Shown here: positions 46,063 through 54,107 of the stretch, in pieces | How the letters are laid out: the number at the start of each line of letters is the position of its first letter | Position numbering within the stretch: the stretch's first letter is position 1 | From: Ruegeria sp. AD91A | GTDB lineage: Bacteria > Pseudomonadota > Alphaproteobacteria > Rhodobacterales > Rhodobacteraceae | Direction of reading: 5' to 3' | NCBI RefSeq assembly: GCF_003443535.1 | Contig: NZ_CP031946.1 | Location: 2,979,001-3,043,000 of the forward strand | DNA: 64,000 nt | The notes under the pieces: model-generated | What the model was told of the DNA's origin: nothing | Databases searched by the model: none | Seen by the model: the letters and a program-made list of their open reading frames with translations, nothing else | Made by a program: the position numbers and the translations under genes

Positions 46063-47085
46063 TCAGCCCTTTTTCAGGACCTCGCGGCCCAAAAGTTCCG
46101 CGATCTGCACGGCGTTCAGGGCGGCGCCCTTGCGCAGGTTGTCGCTGACGCACCACAGGTTCAGACCGTTTTCGATGGTCGAATCCTGGCGGATACGGCT
46201 GATGAACGTGGCGAAATCGCCCGCGCATTCGATCGGTGTGACGTAGCCACCCGCTTCGCGTTTGTCGATCACCATGATACCCGGTGCTTCGCGCAGGATG
46301 TCGCGGGCTTCGTCTTCGTCCAGGAACTCTTCGAATTCGATGTTCACGGCCTCGGAATGGCCGACAAAAACGGGAACGCGGACGCAGGTGGCCGTGACCT
46401 TGATCGACGGGTCGACGATCTTTTTGGTTTCCACAACCATCTTCCACTCTTCCTTGGTCGAGCCGTCTTCCATGAAGACGTCGATCTGCGGGATGACGTT
46501 GAAGGCGATCTGCTTCTGGAATTTCTTCGGCGGCACGTCCGTCGTCGGATTGTAAATCGCCTTGGTCTGATCCCAAAGCTCGTCCATGCCTTCTTTACCG
46601 GCGCCAGACACCGACTGATAGGTCGACACGATCACGCGCTTGATCTTGGCGCGGTCATGCAGCGGCTTGAGCGCCACCACCATCTGCGCAGTCGAGCAGT
46701 TCGGGTTGGCGATGATATTCTTGTTCTTGTAGTCGTGGATCGCCTCGGGGTTACATTCCGGCACGATCAGCGGAATGGCCGGGTCATAGCGATACAGCGA
46801 CGAGTTATCGATCACCACACAGCCAGCCGCAGCCGCCTTGGGGGCGTAGGTCTTGGTTGCGTCCGAGCCGATGGCGAACAGTGCCATGTCCCAGCCGGTG
46901 AAGTCGAAGGTGTCGATGTCCTGGGTCGTCAGTGTCTTGTCGCCAAAGCTCACCTCGGTCCCCAGCGAACGACGGCTTGCCAGAGCGGCAAGTTCATCGA
47001 CCGGGAACTGGCGTTCCGCCAGGATGTTCAGCATTTCGCGGCCCACGTTACCCGTGGCGCCGGCGACAACGACGCGATAGCCCAT
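46063..47085 (-). CDS. asd: Aspartate-semialdehyde dehydrogenase
   Basis: Reduces aspartyl phosphate to aspartate semialdehyde with NADPH, the branch point for lysine, diaminopimelate, threonine and methionine. The 340-residue protein has the NADP loop VVAGATGNVGREML (residues 6-19), the active-site Cys130 in NPNCSTAQMV, STYQSVSGAGKEGM and the late RIRQDS block. Size is normal. It is a single gene with a clear intrinsic terminator behind it. Confidence 0.97.
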   Translation of the reverse strand: MGYRVVVAGATGNVGREMLNILAERQFPVDELAALASRRSLGTEVSFGDKTLTTQDIDTFDFTGWDMALFAIGSDATKTYAPKAAAAGCVVIDNSSLYRYDPAIPLIVPECNPEAIHDYKNKNIIANPNCSTAQMVVALKPLHDRAKIKRVIVSTYQSVSGAGKEGMDELWDQTKAIYNPTTDVPPKKFQKQIAFNVIPQIDVFMEDGSTKEEWKMVVETKKIVDPSIKVTATCVRVPVFVGHSEAVNIEFEEFLDEDEARDILREAPGIMVIDKREAGGYVTPIECAGDFATFISRIRQDSTIENGLNLWCVSDNLRKGAALNAVQIAELLGREVLKKG

Positions 47086-47180
47086 TTCATGTCTCCAATG
47101 TTAAGGACGCGCGTTCATAGCCGCGTTGCAGCGAAGAAAAAAGGGCTATCACGGGAGAATTGGCCGAATTGACGTCGATT

Positions 47181-48236
47181 TTAACCCTGATGCGCGTTTT
47201 CACCTGTGTTCAGCAATGAACGATAGACACGCACGATGGCTTCCGCTTCGCCTTCGATTCGAAAATGCTGCTCTACACGCTGTCTTGCGGCCTGACCGGA
47301 TTGCACAAGCTTGTCCGGATCACTCAACATCTGTTCCAGTGCTTCGGCCAGTGCCCCGGCGTTATCCTTTTCGATCAAGCGGCCTGTCTCCCCGTCCTCG
47401 ATCTGGGCGCTGAACGCCCCAACCCCGCGGCAGGCGATTGCAGGCACGCCGGAGGCCATCGCCTCAAGCGGTGTGAGGCCGAACCCTTCGTGACGGGCCG
47501 GGGCCACAAACAGGTCAAGGGCGCGGTAGGTTTGAACGATTTCCTCCCAAGGACGTTCGCCCAGGAAGTGCACCCGTTCCGATAGCCCGGCAGCGTTGAG
47601 CTTGGCTTCCTGTTCCTGTTGGAACGATTCAAATTCTTTGGTAGCGCGCCCGGTACAGACTATGCTGGCGTCGGGATGGTTTGGCAGAACCTCAATCGCC
47701 GCATCCACCAAGAGGTCGACACCCTTCTGAGGTCGAATACGCCCGAAACACCCGATCAAAGTCCCATCAGGCAGCCCCAGTTTCTTTCGCAGCAGCGATT
47801 TGTCCTCGGCCGGGTTAAACAGTTCGGTATTAACACCATGCATTATGACAGTCGCGGGATGTTCAAGAAACGATGCCGCTTCCGGAGTTGTGGCGATCAG
47901 GGCGTCCATCTTCGAGATCAGCCATTTCGTGAACCCAGAGTGATTTCGCTGCGCAGCCGATGTAAACAGCAGTTTCAGATTACGCTGCAGCACATGTTTC
48001 AAAAACAGGCCCATCAGCATTTCGGTATTGCGCCGCGCATGCCACACCCGGGGCGTCCTGTTCGAAAGGAATGGAACTTTGATCAATCGTATGTGGGGCA
48101 GATCATCCGGCAGGCCGGGTCCTGTGGCAACGATCCCGATCATATGCTTCTGGATCGGCAACAGGCGGATGACGGTTGTTGTGACACCGGAGAGGCTGTG
48201 TTTCAGGTTCGGCGCTATAACCTCGATTTCCTGCAC
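47181..48236 (-). CDS. Glycosyltransferase family 4 protein
   Basis: A GT-B fold transferase of about 351 residues. The carboxyl domain shows IGCFGRIRPQKGVDLLVDA and the nucleotide-sugar EX7E block ARHEGFGLTPLEAMASGVP. I start at GTG 48236, where GGAG stands six bases upstream and the protein opens VQEIEVIAPNLKHSLSGVT; the longer frame would overlap the MFS gene. The amino part with VWHARRNTEML resembles transferases assigned to lipopolysaccharide core in this group. It is 19 bases downstream of an MFS transporter gene and probably co-transcribed with it. Sugar and acceptor unknown. Confidence 0.85.
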   Translation of the reverse strand: MQEIEVIAPNLKHSLSGVTTTVIRLLPIQKHMIGIVATGPGLPDDLPHIRLIKVPFLSNRTPRVWHARRNTEMLMGLFLKHVLQRNLKLLFTSAAQRNHSGFTKWLISKMDALIATTPEAASFLEHPATVIMHGVNTELFNPAEDKSLLRKKLGLPDGTLIGCFGRIRPQKGVDLLVDAAIEVLPNHPDASIVCTGRATKEFESFQQEQEAKLNAAGLSERVHFLGERPWEEIVQTYRALDLFVAPARHEGFGLTPLEAMASGVPAIACRGVGAFSAQIEDGETGRLIEKDNAGALAEALEQMLSDPDKLVQSGQAARQRVEQHFRIEGEAEAIVRVYRSLLNTGENAHQG

Positions 48237-48255
48237 GGCTTGCTCCGCAATTGCT

Positions 48256-49428
48256 TTAATCCACACTATCCCGGCTGAATAGATAAATCACGCAACCGAT
48301 GGCAAGGGTTACGGCAAAAAACGCGAAAATTGCTGTGTAAGGCGCGGTTGTCCCGTTCTCGGCGGTGGCGGCATGAACGCGCCCGGTGACAAATTGGGCA
48401 ATGCCGACACCTCCGATTCCGAAGAGATTCAACAAGGTCACACCACGACCCACCAGATGTGGCGGGACGAAGGCCCGTCCATGGGCCATGATGACCGGAA
48501 AGCTGGCCCCGGCAAAACCGATGACGGCCAACAGCAGAACGGACAGCCATGTGGCATAGTCAATCCACACGCAAAGCAGGGTCAGTGCCACTGCACCCAG
48601 CACGTTGCCTGCTAAGATAACCCACTTCCTGGTGCCAAAAACGCGATCCAGCGGCCCGTAGACAAAGGTACCGACAATCATCGCAGACCCCATAACCAGT
48701 GTCGCGGTGCCGATCTGTGTAGTGCTGAGCCCGAAGACATCGTTCAGATACGGCCCAGCCCACAGCCCGCGCAGGGCGGCAGAGGGCGCATATGCCACTA
48801 GCATCAAAGGCATGATCAGCCACAGCGCAGGTTCTTTCAACAGGTCCAGCAGCGTACCCTTGTGTTCCGTTCCAACCTTCGCGGGATCGCGTACGCTCAG
48901 CCAAATACCCAAAGCAATCGCAGCAGATATCGCGGCCAGCCCAACCATCGTTGCGCGCCATCCGATCCATTCAACAGCAAGCGCAGTCGGATAGGAGGCC
49001 ACAAGATTGCCTACCGAGCCGACACCCAGCATGACGGCGGCCAGCGTCGCGAACCGGGCCGGAGGATATTCGTGGGCAAAGATGAAATAAGATGCCATCA
49101 GAACCGGAGAGCATCCGACGCCGATCAGGCCCATGGCAACGCTGACATGCAAAGGTGAGGTCGCGACCGCAAAAATCGCGGATCCTCCTGCACCACCAAC
49201 CAGAAGAAGCGCGGCTGCGGTCAGCCGCGGACCGACCTTGTCCAGCGCCCAGCCAACTGGAATTTGCATTGCTGCGAACACCAGAAACCAAAGGCCCGAC
49301 GCAAAGGCCAGATCTTCGGGTGTGGCGCCGATGTCGCGTTCAAGATCCAGACTGAGCACAGCCAGAAATGCACGGAAAAACTGGCTGAGCACATAGCCCA
49401 GGCACAAAACTACCAAACCCGCCTGCAT
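48256..49428 (-). CDS. MFS transporter
   Basis: A 390-residue major facilitator protein with about twelve hydrophobic helices. It has FASGLWFLVFAAMQIPVGWALDK (shown here as helix 2 with the DK of motif A) and RVFGTRKWVI in the second half. Substrate cannot be read from sequence. It shares a leftward unit with the GT4 gene. A weak start region is seen, ATG 49428; 141 bases separate it from the divergent DUF3095 gene. Confidence 0.88.
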   Translation of the reverse strand: MQAGLVVLCLGYVLSQFFRAFLAVLSLDLERDIGATPEDLAFASGLWFLVFAAMQIPVGWALDKVGPRLTAAALLLVGGAGGSAIFAVATSPLHVSVAMGLIGVGCSPVLMASYFIFAHEYPPARFATLAAVMLGVGSVGNLVASYPTALAVEWIGWRATMVGLAAISAAIALGIWLSVRDPAKVGTEHKGTLLDLLKEPALWLIMPLMLVAYAPSAALRGLWAGPYLNDVFGLSTTQIGTATLVMGSAMIVGTFVYGPLDRVFGTRKWVILAGNVLGAVALTLLCVWIDYATWLSVLLLAVIGFAGASFPVIMAHGRAFVPPHLVGRGVTLLNLFGIGGVGIAQFVTGRVHAATAENGTTAPYTAIFAFFAVTLAIGCVIYLFSRDSVD

Positions 49429-49569
49429 AGCCCGCCTCTTTTCCGCTCATCCGAAGGGAATGCTTGGCACGCAATGATGCAACGCACAAGCATGTGTACT
49501 ATGTTTCAGTAACAGGACTTGGGCCGCATTCCGGCTATCTTTGCCGGAAGTTTGATTTCGAGGGGGAAA

Positions 49570-50712
49570 ATGAAAGACCTCCATTCTGCATTTTATGAAA
49601 ACCTGCCCCTGTTGCGGGATTTCACCCGTCTGGCAGACCCGGCGAAGTTTTCTCCGGTGCCCGACGACTGGTTTCTGGGGGTCGCCGATATTGTCGATTC
49701 AACCGGGGAAATAGCGCGAGGGCGATACAAAACCGTTAACACCGTTGGGGCCGCCGTGATCTCGGCGATGATTAACGCGATGGACGGCAAGCTGTTTCCC
49801 TATGTCTTTGGCGGCGACGGAGCGGCGTTTGCGATTCCTCCCGGCGAAGTTGAAGCAGCTCGGGATACTCTTTCAGCCTTGCGGCGCTGGGCGGAAGAGG
49901 AGTTTTCCATGCCGTTGCGTGCGGCGCTGGTGTCGGTGGCAGAAATCCGAAAAGCAGGCAGGGACTTGCGTGTCGCCCGTTTTGCTCCGTCCTCCGGCGT
50001 GGATTATGCCATGTTTTCTGGCGGGGGATTGGCCTGGGCCGAGGCAGAGATGAAAGCGTGTCGTCATATGATCGCGCCTGCCGAACCAGGTGCGCAGCCG
50101 AACCTGACAGGCTTGTCGTGTAGATGGTCCAACAGCCCGGCGCGGCACGGTCAGATCGTTTCACTGGTCATTGAACCCACCGCGTCAGCAACTGAACGTG
50201 ATTTTGCCGATCTTGCGCAATCGGTTCTGTCCGCGTCAGAAGAGCTGGAGCGTGCCGGACATCCGGTGCCGGAGAATGGTCCACCCATGAGGTGGCCGCC
50301 TCCTGGCCTTGACATTGATGCGCATGTTTCGCGCAACGGGCGGAATTTGATTTTGCACAAGCTCGTTCTTCTGGTTCAGAACCTGCTGATCGCGATACTC
50401 TTCAAGACCGGTAAAAAGCTGGGACAGTTTGAGCCCGAACACTACAGGATTATGGTCAGCAGCAATGCCGATTTCCGCAAGTTTGATGACGGTCTGAAGA
50501 TGACATTGGATTGTGATACGGCCACTTTGCGACAGATCGAACAAATGCTGGAAGAAGCGTGCGGGCGCGGCAAAATCCGATACGGTTTGCACGTGCAGGA
50601 CGAGGCGATGATGACGTGTTTCGTCCCGTCGGCCACACGGGACGATCATGTGCATTTCGTCGATGGTGCCTCGGGCGGATACGCCCAGGCCGCAGCGGCC
50701 ATGTACCGTTGA
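49570..50712 (+). CDS. DUF3095 family protein, class III nucleotide-cyclase-like
   Basis: A 380-residue protein from ATG 49570 (AGGGGG three bases away). It matches DUF3095 in my reading. The first half follows the class III adenylyl-cyclase plan: FLGVADIVDSTGEIARGRY (metal Asp, then a Ser/Thr-Gly turn) and FPYVFGGDGAAFAIP (GGDG hairpin with second Asp), as in cyclase and GGDEF-related folds. A hydrophobic stretch, LILHKLVLLVQNLLIAIL, occurs near residue 265. Whether it makes a cyclic nucleotide is unknown. It stands alone with an unrelated convergent aldolase gene four bases after its stop. Confidence 0.8.
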   Translation: MKDLHSAFYENLPLLRDFTRLADPAKFSPVPDDWFLGVADIVDSTGEIARGRYKTVNTVGAAVISAMINAMDGKLFPYVFGGDGAAFAIPPGEVEAARDTLSALRRWAEEEFSMPLRAALVSVAEIRKAGRDLRVARFAPSSGVDYAMFSGGGLAWAEAEMKACRHMIAPAEPGAQPNLTGLSCRWSNSPARHGQIVSLVIEPTASATERDFADLAQSVLSASEELERAGHPVPENGPPMRWPPPGLDIDAHVSRNGRNLILHKLVLLVQNLLIAILFKTGKKLGQFEPEHYRIMVSSNADFRKFDDGLKMTLDCDTATLRQIEQMLEEACGRGKIRYGLHVQDEAMMTCFVPSATRDDHVHFVDGASGGYAQAAAAMYR

Positions 50713-50716
50713 ACGG

Positions 50717-51487
50717 TTAGCCGGCTTTCCATCGCGCGGCGAGATCACGTGCCGTTTGCGCCAGCAGCATCACATCAATGCCAACTGCCAAAAACTGTGC
50801 GCCCATATCCAGATATGCCTGCCGGGCCTCGTCATTTGTCGCCAAAATGCCAGGCGCTTTGCCTGCGGCTTTGATCCGGGTCAGTGCATCGCCGATAACC
50901 TCTCGCACCTCGGGCGCCGCACTGTTGCCCTGATGGCCCATATCAGTCGACAGATCGGCAGGTCCGATGAATACGCCATCCACGCCGTCAACTTCCAGAA
51001 TTTCGTCCAGAGCAGCCATTCCGGCGCGGGTTTCAACCTGTAACAACAAGCAAATCTCCTGATCTGCGGTCTGAATGTAGTTTCCGACCGATCCGTAAAT
51101 CGTCGCCCGCGATGCCATCGCGCCCACACCGCGGACACCGGCAGGGGGATAGCGACAGGCCCGGACCAGCTCTCGCGCCTGCTCGGCGCTTTCCACTATC
51201 GGAACCAGCACGGTCTGAGCACCCGCATCCAGAACCATCTTGATCAGCCAGGTCTCACCCACGGGGACCCTCACAACCGCATGAGAGTCGCTTGCTGCAA
51301 GGGCCAAGAGCTGGTCCCGGATTGACCGGATGTCGTTTGGGGCATGCTCTCCATCGATCACCAGCCAATCGAAACCTGCCGTTCCCATTATCTCGGCCGT
51401 GATGGATTCAGCAAAGCTCATCCAGCAACCAATCTGCATTTTTCCCTGTAATAGAGCCTGTTTGAATGAGTTTCGTGGCGCAGTCAT
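50717..51487 (-). CDS. HpcH/HpaI family aldolase
   Basis: Class II, metal-dependent aldolase of about 256 residues from ATG 51487 (AAGGGA six bases upstream). The TIM barrel shows FDWLVIDGEHAPND, the RVPVGE substrate loop, QVETRAGMAALDEI and GVFIGPADLSTDMGH. Family members cut 2-keto-4-hydroxy acids such as 4-hydroxy-2-ketoheptanedioate into pyruvate or a semialdehyde. It is divergent from an HpaR-like regulator, which supports an aromatic-acid breakdown context, though no other hpa gene is linked here. Confidence 0.9.
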   Translation of the reverse strand: MTAPRNSFKQALLQGKMQIGCWMSFAESITAEIMGTAGFDWLVIDGEHAPNDIRSIRDQLLALAASDSHAVVRVPVGETWLIKMVLDAGAQTVLVPIVESAEQARELVRACRYPPAGVRGVGAMASRATIYGSVGNYIQTADQEICLLLQVETRAGMAALDEILEVDGVDGVFIGPADLSTDMGHQGNSAAPEVREVIGDALTRIKAAGKAPGILATNDEARQAYLDMGAQFLAVGIDVMLLAQTARDLAARWKAG

Positions 51488-51657
51488 GCTGTATCCCTTT
51501 ATGCAAAGCCTTCGGTGCACGGTGACCGTGGAATTGGACGTTTCCACATCTTCTTCTGCGGTGCCGAATTGTCCAGTCTGAATGCGGCTGTGCGCCATGA
51601 GATTGAAGGTGGGGTTAGTGCATCTCTCATGGTTTTCTACGGTTCAGGGGTTTTTGT

Positions 51658-51709
51658 GTTTCAATTGGAAACCAAGGGTTCCCTTGCGTAAATCACGGAT
51701 TTCGGTGAT
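51658..51709. promoter_or_regulatory. Candidate operator cluster upstream of hpaR
   Basis: Three perfect short inverted repeats lie just before the hpaR ATG: GTTTC-AATTG-GAAAC (51658-51672), AAGGG-TT-CCCTT (51674-51685) and ATCAC with GTGAT (51692-51709). MarR-type dimers bind such palindromes and often repress their own and divergent genes. Which repeat is bound cannot be told. Confidence 0.4.
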
Positions 51710-51719
51710 AATTTTTTTT

Positions 51720-52154
51720 ATGACCGACGACCTCCCACTGACGTCGCGATCTTTGCCTATTGCGCTTTTGCGGGCGCGGGAAAAGGTTATGGGACCCATA
51801 CGAGCAATGCTGGCCGACGCCGGTGTCACGGAACAGCAGTGGCGCGTGTTGCGGGTTTTGAACGAAGAAGGCCCGCAGGAACCGACGCATATTGCCGAAC
51901 GCGCCTGTCTGCTATTGCCAAGCCTGACGCGTATATTGCAAAAATTGGAACACCGCGGCCTGATCTCCCGACGATGCCATCCCGCGGACCGTCGCCGCCA
52001 GATTGTCGAGATCAGTGAGCGCGGTGTTCAGATCATTCACGCCAATCTATCCGCCAGCATGGCGCAGGCGGAACGCATTCGTTCCCAGCTGGGGCCGGAA
52101 AAACACGAACTGTTGCTGGATCTATTGAATGAGCTGAAAGACCCCAAAACCTGA
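51720..52154 (+). CDS. hpaR: MarR family regulator, HpaR type
   Basis: A 144-residue winged-helix repressor. The core LPIALLRAREKVMGPIRAML, GVTEQQWRVLRVLNEEGP and LLPSLTRILQKLEHRGLI matches the homoprotocatechuate-operon regulator subgroup. The longer upstream frame lacks family likeness, so I use ATG 51720, though its ribosome site is poor and the leader before it is T-rich. It is divergent from the HpaI-type aldolase gene and probably controls it, with release by an aromatic acid. Confidence 0.82.
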   Translation: MTDDLPLTSRSLPIALLRAREKVMGPIRAMLADAGVTEQQWRVLRVLNEEGPQEPTHIAERACLLLPSLTRILQKLEHRGLISRRCHPADRRRQIVEISERGVQIIHANLSASMAQAERIRSQLGPEKHELLLDLLNELKDPKT

Positions 52155-52392
52155 CGTTGGTCGCGCACATCAGTATCTTGTGCAGGGACCCCGCCGGAGA
52201 TTTTAGAGGGTATCTCAGACGGGGCGGCCAGACTCGGGTTTGGGTTAGGCCTGGCCTGAGGCCGGTTGTCTCACGCCTAACCTGACGGTCCGGCCCGCGC
52301 ATCGGAATATATGGCGAGCCTGATATGTGGCTCTGATTAAGGTCTTCTGGCCTTTGGGGAAGGCCATGCACCTATGCTCTCCGAAACAGTCT
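52155..52392. other. Gene-free stretch with three consecutive stem-loops
   Basis: No coding frame is convincing. Stems: CCCCG-3 bases-GAGAT with ATCTC-3 bases-CGGGG (52189-52224), GGTTAGGC (52243-52250) with GCCTAACC (52275-52282) enclosing GGCCTGAGGCC, and TGGCCTT-TGGGG-AAGGCCA (52348-52366). No T run follows any of them. It could be an unrecognised small RNA on either strand or a decayed element beside the IS5 remnant. Confidence 0.45.
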
Positions 52393-52685
52393 TAGGGTCA
52401 GTATTCATAACCAGCAGATGGCGATTGCCGCGAGTGCGATTGCTGAGATGAAGACCTTGGGACAACGGTCATAGCGTGTCGCCACGCGCCCCTAATCCCC
52501 GAGCCTGCCAAACATAATCTCGATGCGATTTGTATCAACGCTTCGCTTGCCATGAGACTTGGGAAAGAAAGGTTCAAGACGTGCCATCTGCGCATCGGTC
52601 AGCCAGAAAAGATCAGACATGTTCACCGCTCGTTTTCGAACCGTGAATCACGAGGCTAAGAGAAAATCAACGGGTCCTGAGCCTA
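52393..52685 (-). mobile_element. Short IS5-type element A (internally deleted)
   Basis: A 293-base element with ends TAGGGTCAG (52393-52401) and CTGAGCCTA (52677-52685), inverted with one mismatch. A possible target duplication of the YTAG kind (TTAG left, CTAG right) fits IS5. It holds only a short transposase relic (52405-52620). The right-hand 135 bases of coding relic are nearly the same as in element B at 56392-56800. Confidence 0.65.
52405..52620 (-). pseudogene. IS5-type transposase relic A
   Basis: Read on the minus strand from ATG 52620 it gives MSDLFWLTDAQMARLEPFFP, KSHGKRSVD, then directly TNRIEIMFGRLGD, a TAG stop, and GRVATRYDRCPKVFISAIAL to CWL with a final TGA. The start matches the amino end and the last part the carboxyl end of IS5-family DDE transposases; the whole catalytic middle is missing by one in-frame-looking deletion. 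It cannot make a working enzyme. Confidence 0.8.
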
Positions 52686-52889
52686 GCCAAAAACAGGCAA
52701 CTCAGCTTTTCTTGAGTCTGAACGCTCGAAAACGTGCGCTTGCAAGAAAAAAAACTCCAAACGTCAGGTAACGAATCTAAATTGCGAGCTTTTTGCGCCA
52801 GTTAATTGACAATAGTGGGCAAAAGCGCGGGGTAAATCCGCCAAGAATGGTGATTACCCGTTTTAATTCAACGTGTTATCATTTAAGTA
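52686..52889. other. AT-rich gene-free spacer
   Basis: 204 bases between the IS5-type element and tRNA-Arg, clearly richer in A and T than the rest. A plus-strand frame across it and the IS relic has no family likeness. I see no terminator with a firm stem. Confidence 0.5.
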
Positions 52890-52966
52890 TGGCGACCCCG
52901 GCAGGATTCGAACCTGCAACCTGCCCCTTAGGAGGGGGCTGCTCTATCCAGTTGAGCCACGGGGCC
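52890..52966 (-). tRNA. tRNA-Arg (anticodon CCT)
   Basis: 77 bases with a full cloverleaf: acceptor GGCCCCG with CGGGGTC, D arm GCTC-AACTGGATA-GAGC, anticodon arm GCCCC-CTCCTAA-GGGGC with anticodon CCT, T arm GCAGG-TTCGAAT-CCTGC, and encoded CCA at 52890-52892. It reads the rare AGG arginine codon. Its 3' side faces the IS5-type element, but no copy of the tRNA end is found that would mark an integrated island. Confidence 0.96.
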
Positions 52967-53081
52967 GCGTTTTGCCTTCTGTAACTGGGATTTTCCGGGT
53001 TGTCATCGCCTTTGCACAATTGTTGTACACACCGACGTGTTCACGCTACCATCGGGCAAAACAACAACGCAGGTGCCTCCC

Positions 53082-54107
53082 GTGAACAGTGAAACCAAAC
53101 GCCCGCTTACCCTTCGTGATGTGTCCGAGGCTTCCGGTGTCTCAGAGATGACGGTGAGCCGGGTTCTGCGTAACAGGGGGGATGTGTCCGACGCCACCCG
53201 CACCCGCGTTCTGGCCGCCGCCAAAGATCTGGGATACGTCCCCAACAAGATCGCGGGCGCGCTGGCATCCAGCCGGGTCAACCTTGTCGCGGTGATCATC
53301 CCTTCGCTTTCGAACATGGTGTTCCCCGAGGTGATGACCGGCATCAATCAGGTGCTCGAAGATACCGAGTTGCAGCCTGTGGTTGGCGTGACGGATTATC
53401 TGCCCGAGAAAGAGGAAAAGGTGCTGTACGAGATGCTTTCGTGGCGACCCTCGGGCGTGATCATTGCAGGGCTTGAACACACTGACGCGGCCCGCGCCAT
53501 GCTGGATTCAGCAGGTATTCCCGTGGTCGAGATCATGGATACCGATGGCAAACCTGTTGACGCGATGGTCGGCATTTCACACCGCCGGGCCGGACGTGAA
53601 ATGGCGCAGGCGATCCTGAAGGCCGGGTATCAGCATATTGGCTTCATGGGCACCAAGATGCCGTTGGATCACCGCGCCCGGAAGCGCTTTGAAGGTTTTA
53701 CCGAAGTGCTGGGCAAACACGGGATCGAGATCGAAGATCGCGAGTTCTATTCTGGCGGCTCTGCCCTGGCCAAAGGGCGCGAGATGACGCAGGCCATGCT
53801 TGAACGCTCGCCGGAACTGGATTTCCTGTATTATTCCAACGACATGATCGGCGCTGGTGGTCTGTTGTACCTGCTGGAACAGGGCGTAGATATTCCGGGG
53901 CAGATCGGTCTGGCCGGGTTCAACAACGTCGAGCTTTTGCAGGGTCTGCCGCGCAAATTGGCGACGATGGATGCCTGCCGTCTGGATATAGGCCGTCAGG
54001 CCGCACAGATCATCTCTGAACGCCTGAAGGATCCGGATTCTGAAATCGAGACACGGGTCACCCTGACCCCCAAGATCAGCTATGGCGATACTCTGAAACG
54101 GCGATGA
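53082..54107 (+). CDS. LacI family transcriptional regulator (GntR-like)
   Basis: A LacI/GalR repressor of about 341 residues from GTG 53082. The DNA-binding domain reads TLRDVSEASGVSEMTVSRVL with hinge region KIAGALASSRVNLVAVIIP, and a periplasmic-binding-like effector domain follows. It looks most like gluconate-type repressors. A frame start further upstream at GTG 53037 is possible. ACAATTGT at 53016-53023 is a small palindrome in the promoter region. It overlaps a YcaQ-like gene by four bases and no sugar genes are next to it, so its target must be elsewhere. Confidence 0.9.
   Translation: MNSETKRPLTLRDVSEASGVSEMTVSRVLRNRGDVSDATRTRVLAAAKDLGYVPNKIAGALASSRVNLVAVIIPSLSNMVFPEVMTGINQVLEDTELQPVVGVTDYLPEKEEKVLYEMLSWRPSGVIIAGLEHTDAARAMLDSAGIPVVEIMDTDGKPVDAMVGISHRRAGREMAQAILKAGYQHIGFMGTKMPLDHRARKRFEGFTEVLGKHGIEIEDREFYSGGSALAKGREMTQAMLERSPELDFLYYSNDMIGAGGLLYLLEQGVDIPGQIGLAGFNNVELLQGLPRKLATMDACRLDIGRQAAQIISERLKDPDSEIETRVTLTPKISYGDTLKRR

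Noticed and set aside
52559..52771. 70-codon plus-strand frame over the IS5-type relic A
   Set aside because: It lies across the element end and AT-rich spacer, with no likeness; the relic on the other strand explains the sequence.
52890..52966. tRNA-Arg as attachment site of an integrated island
   Set aside because: No second copy of the tRNA end, no integrase gene and only IS relics nearby.
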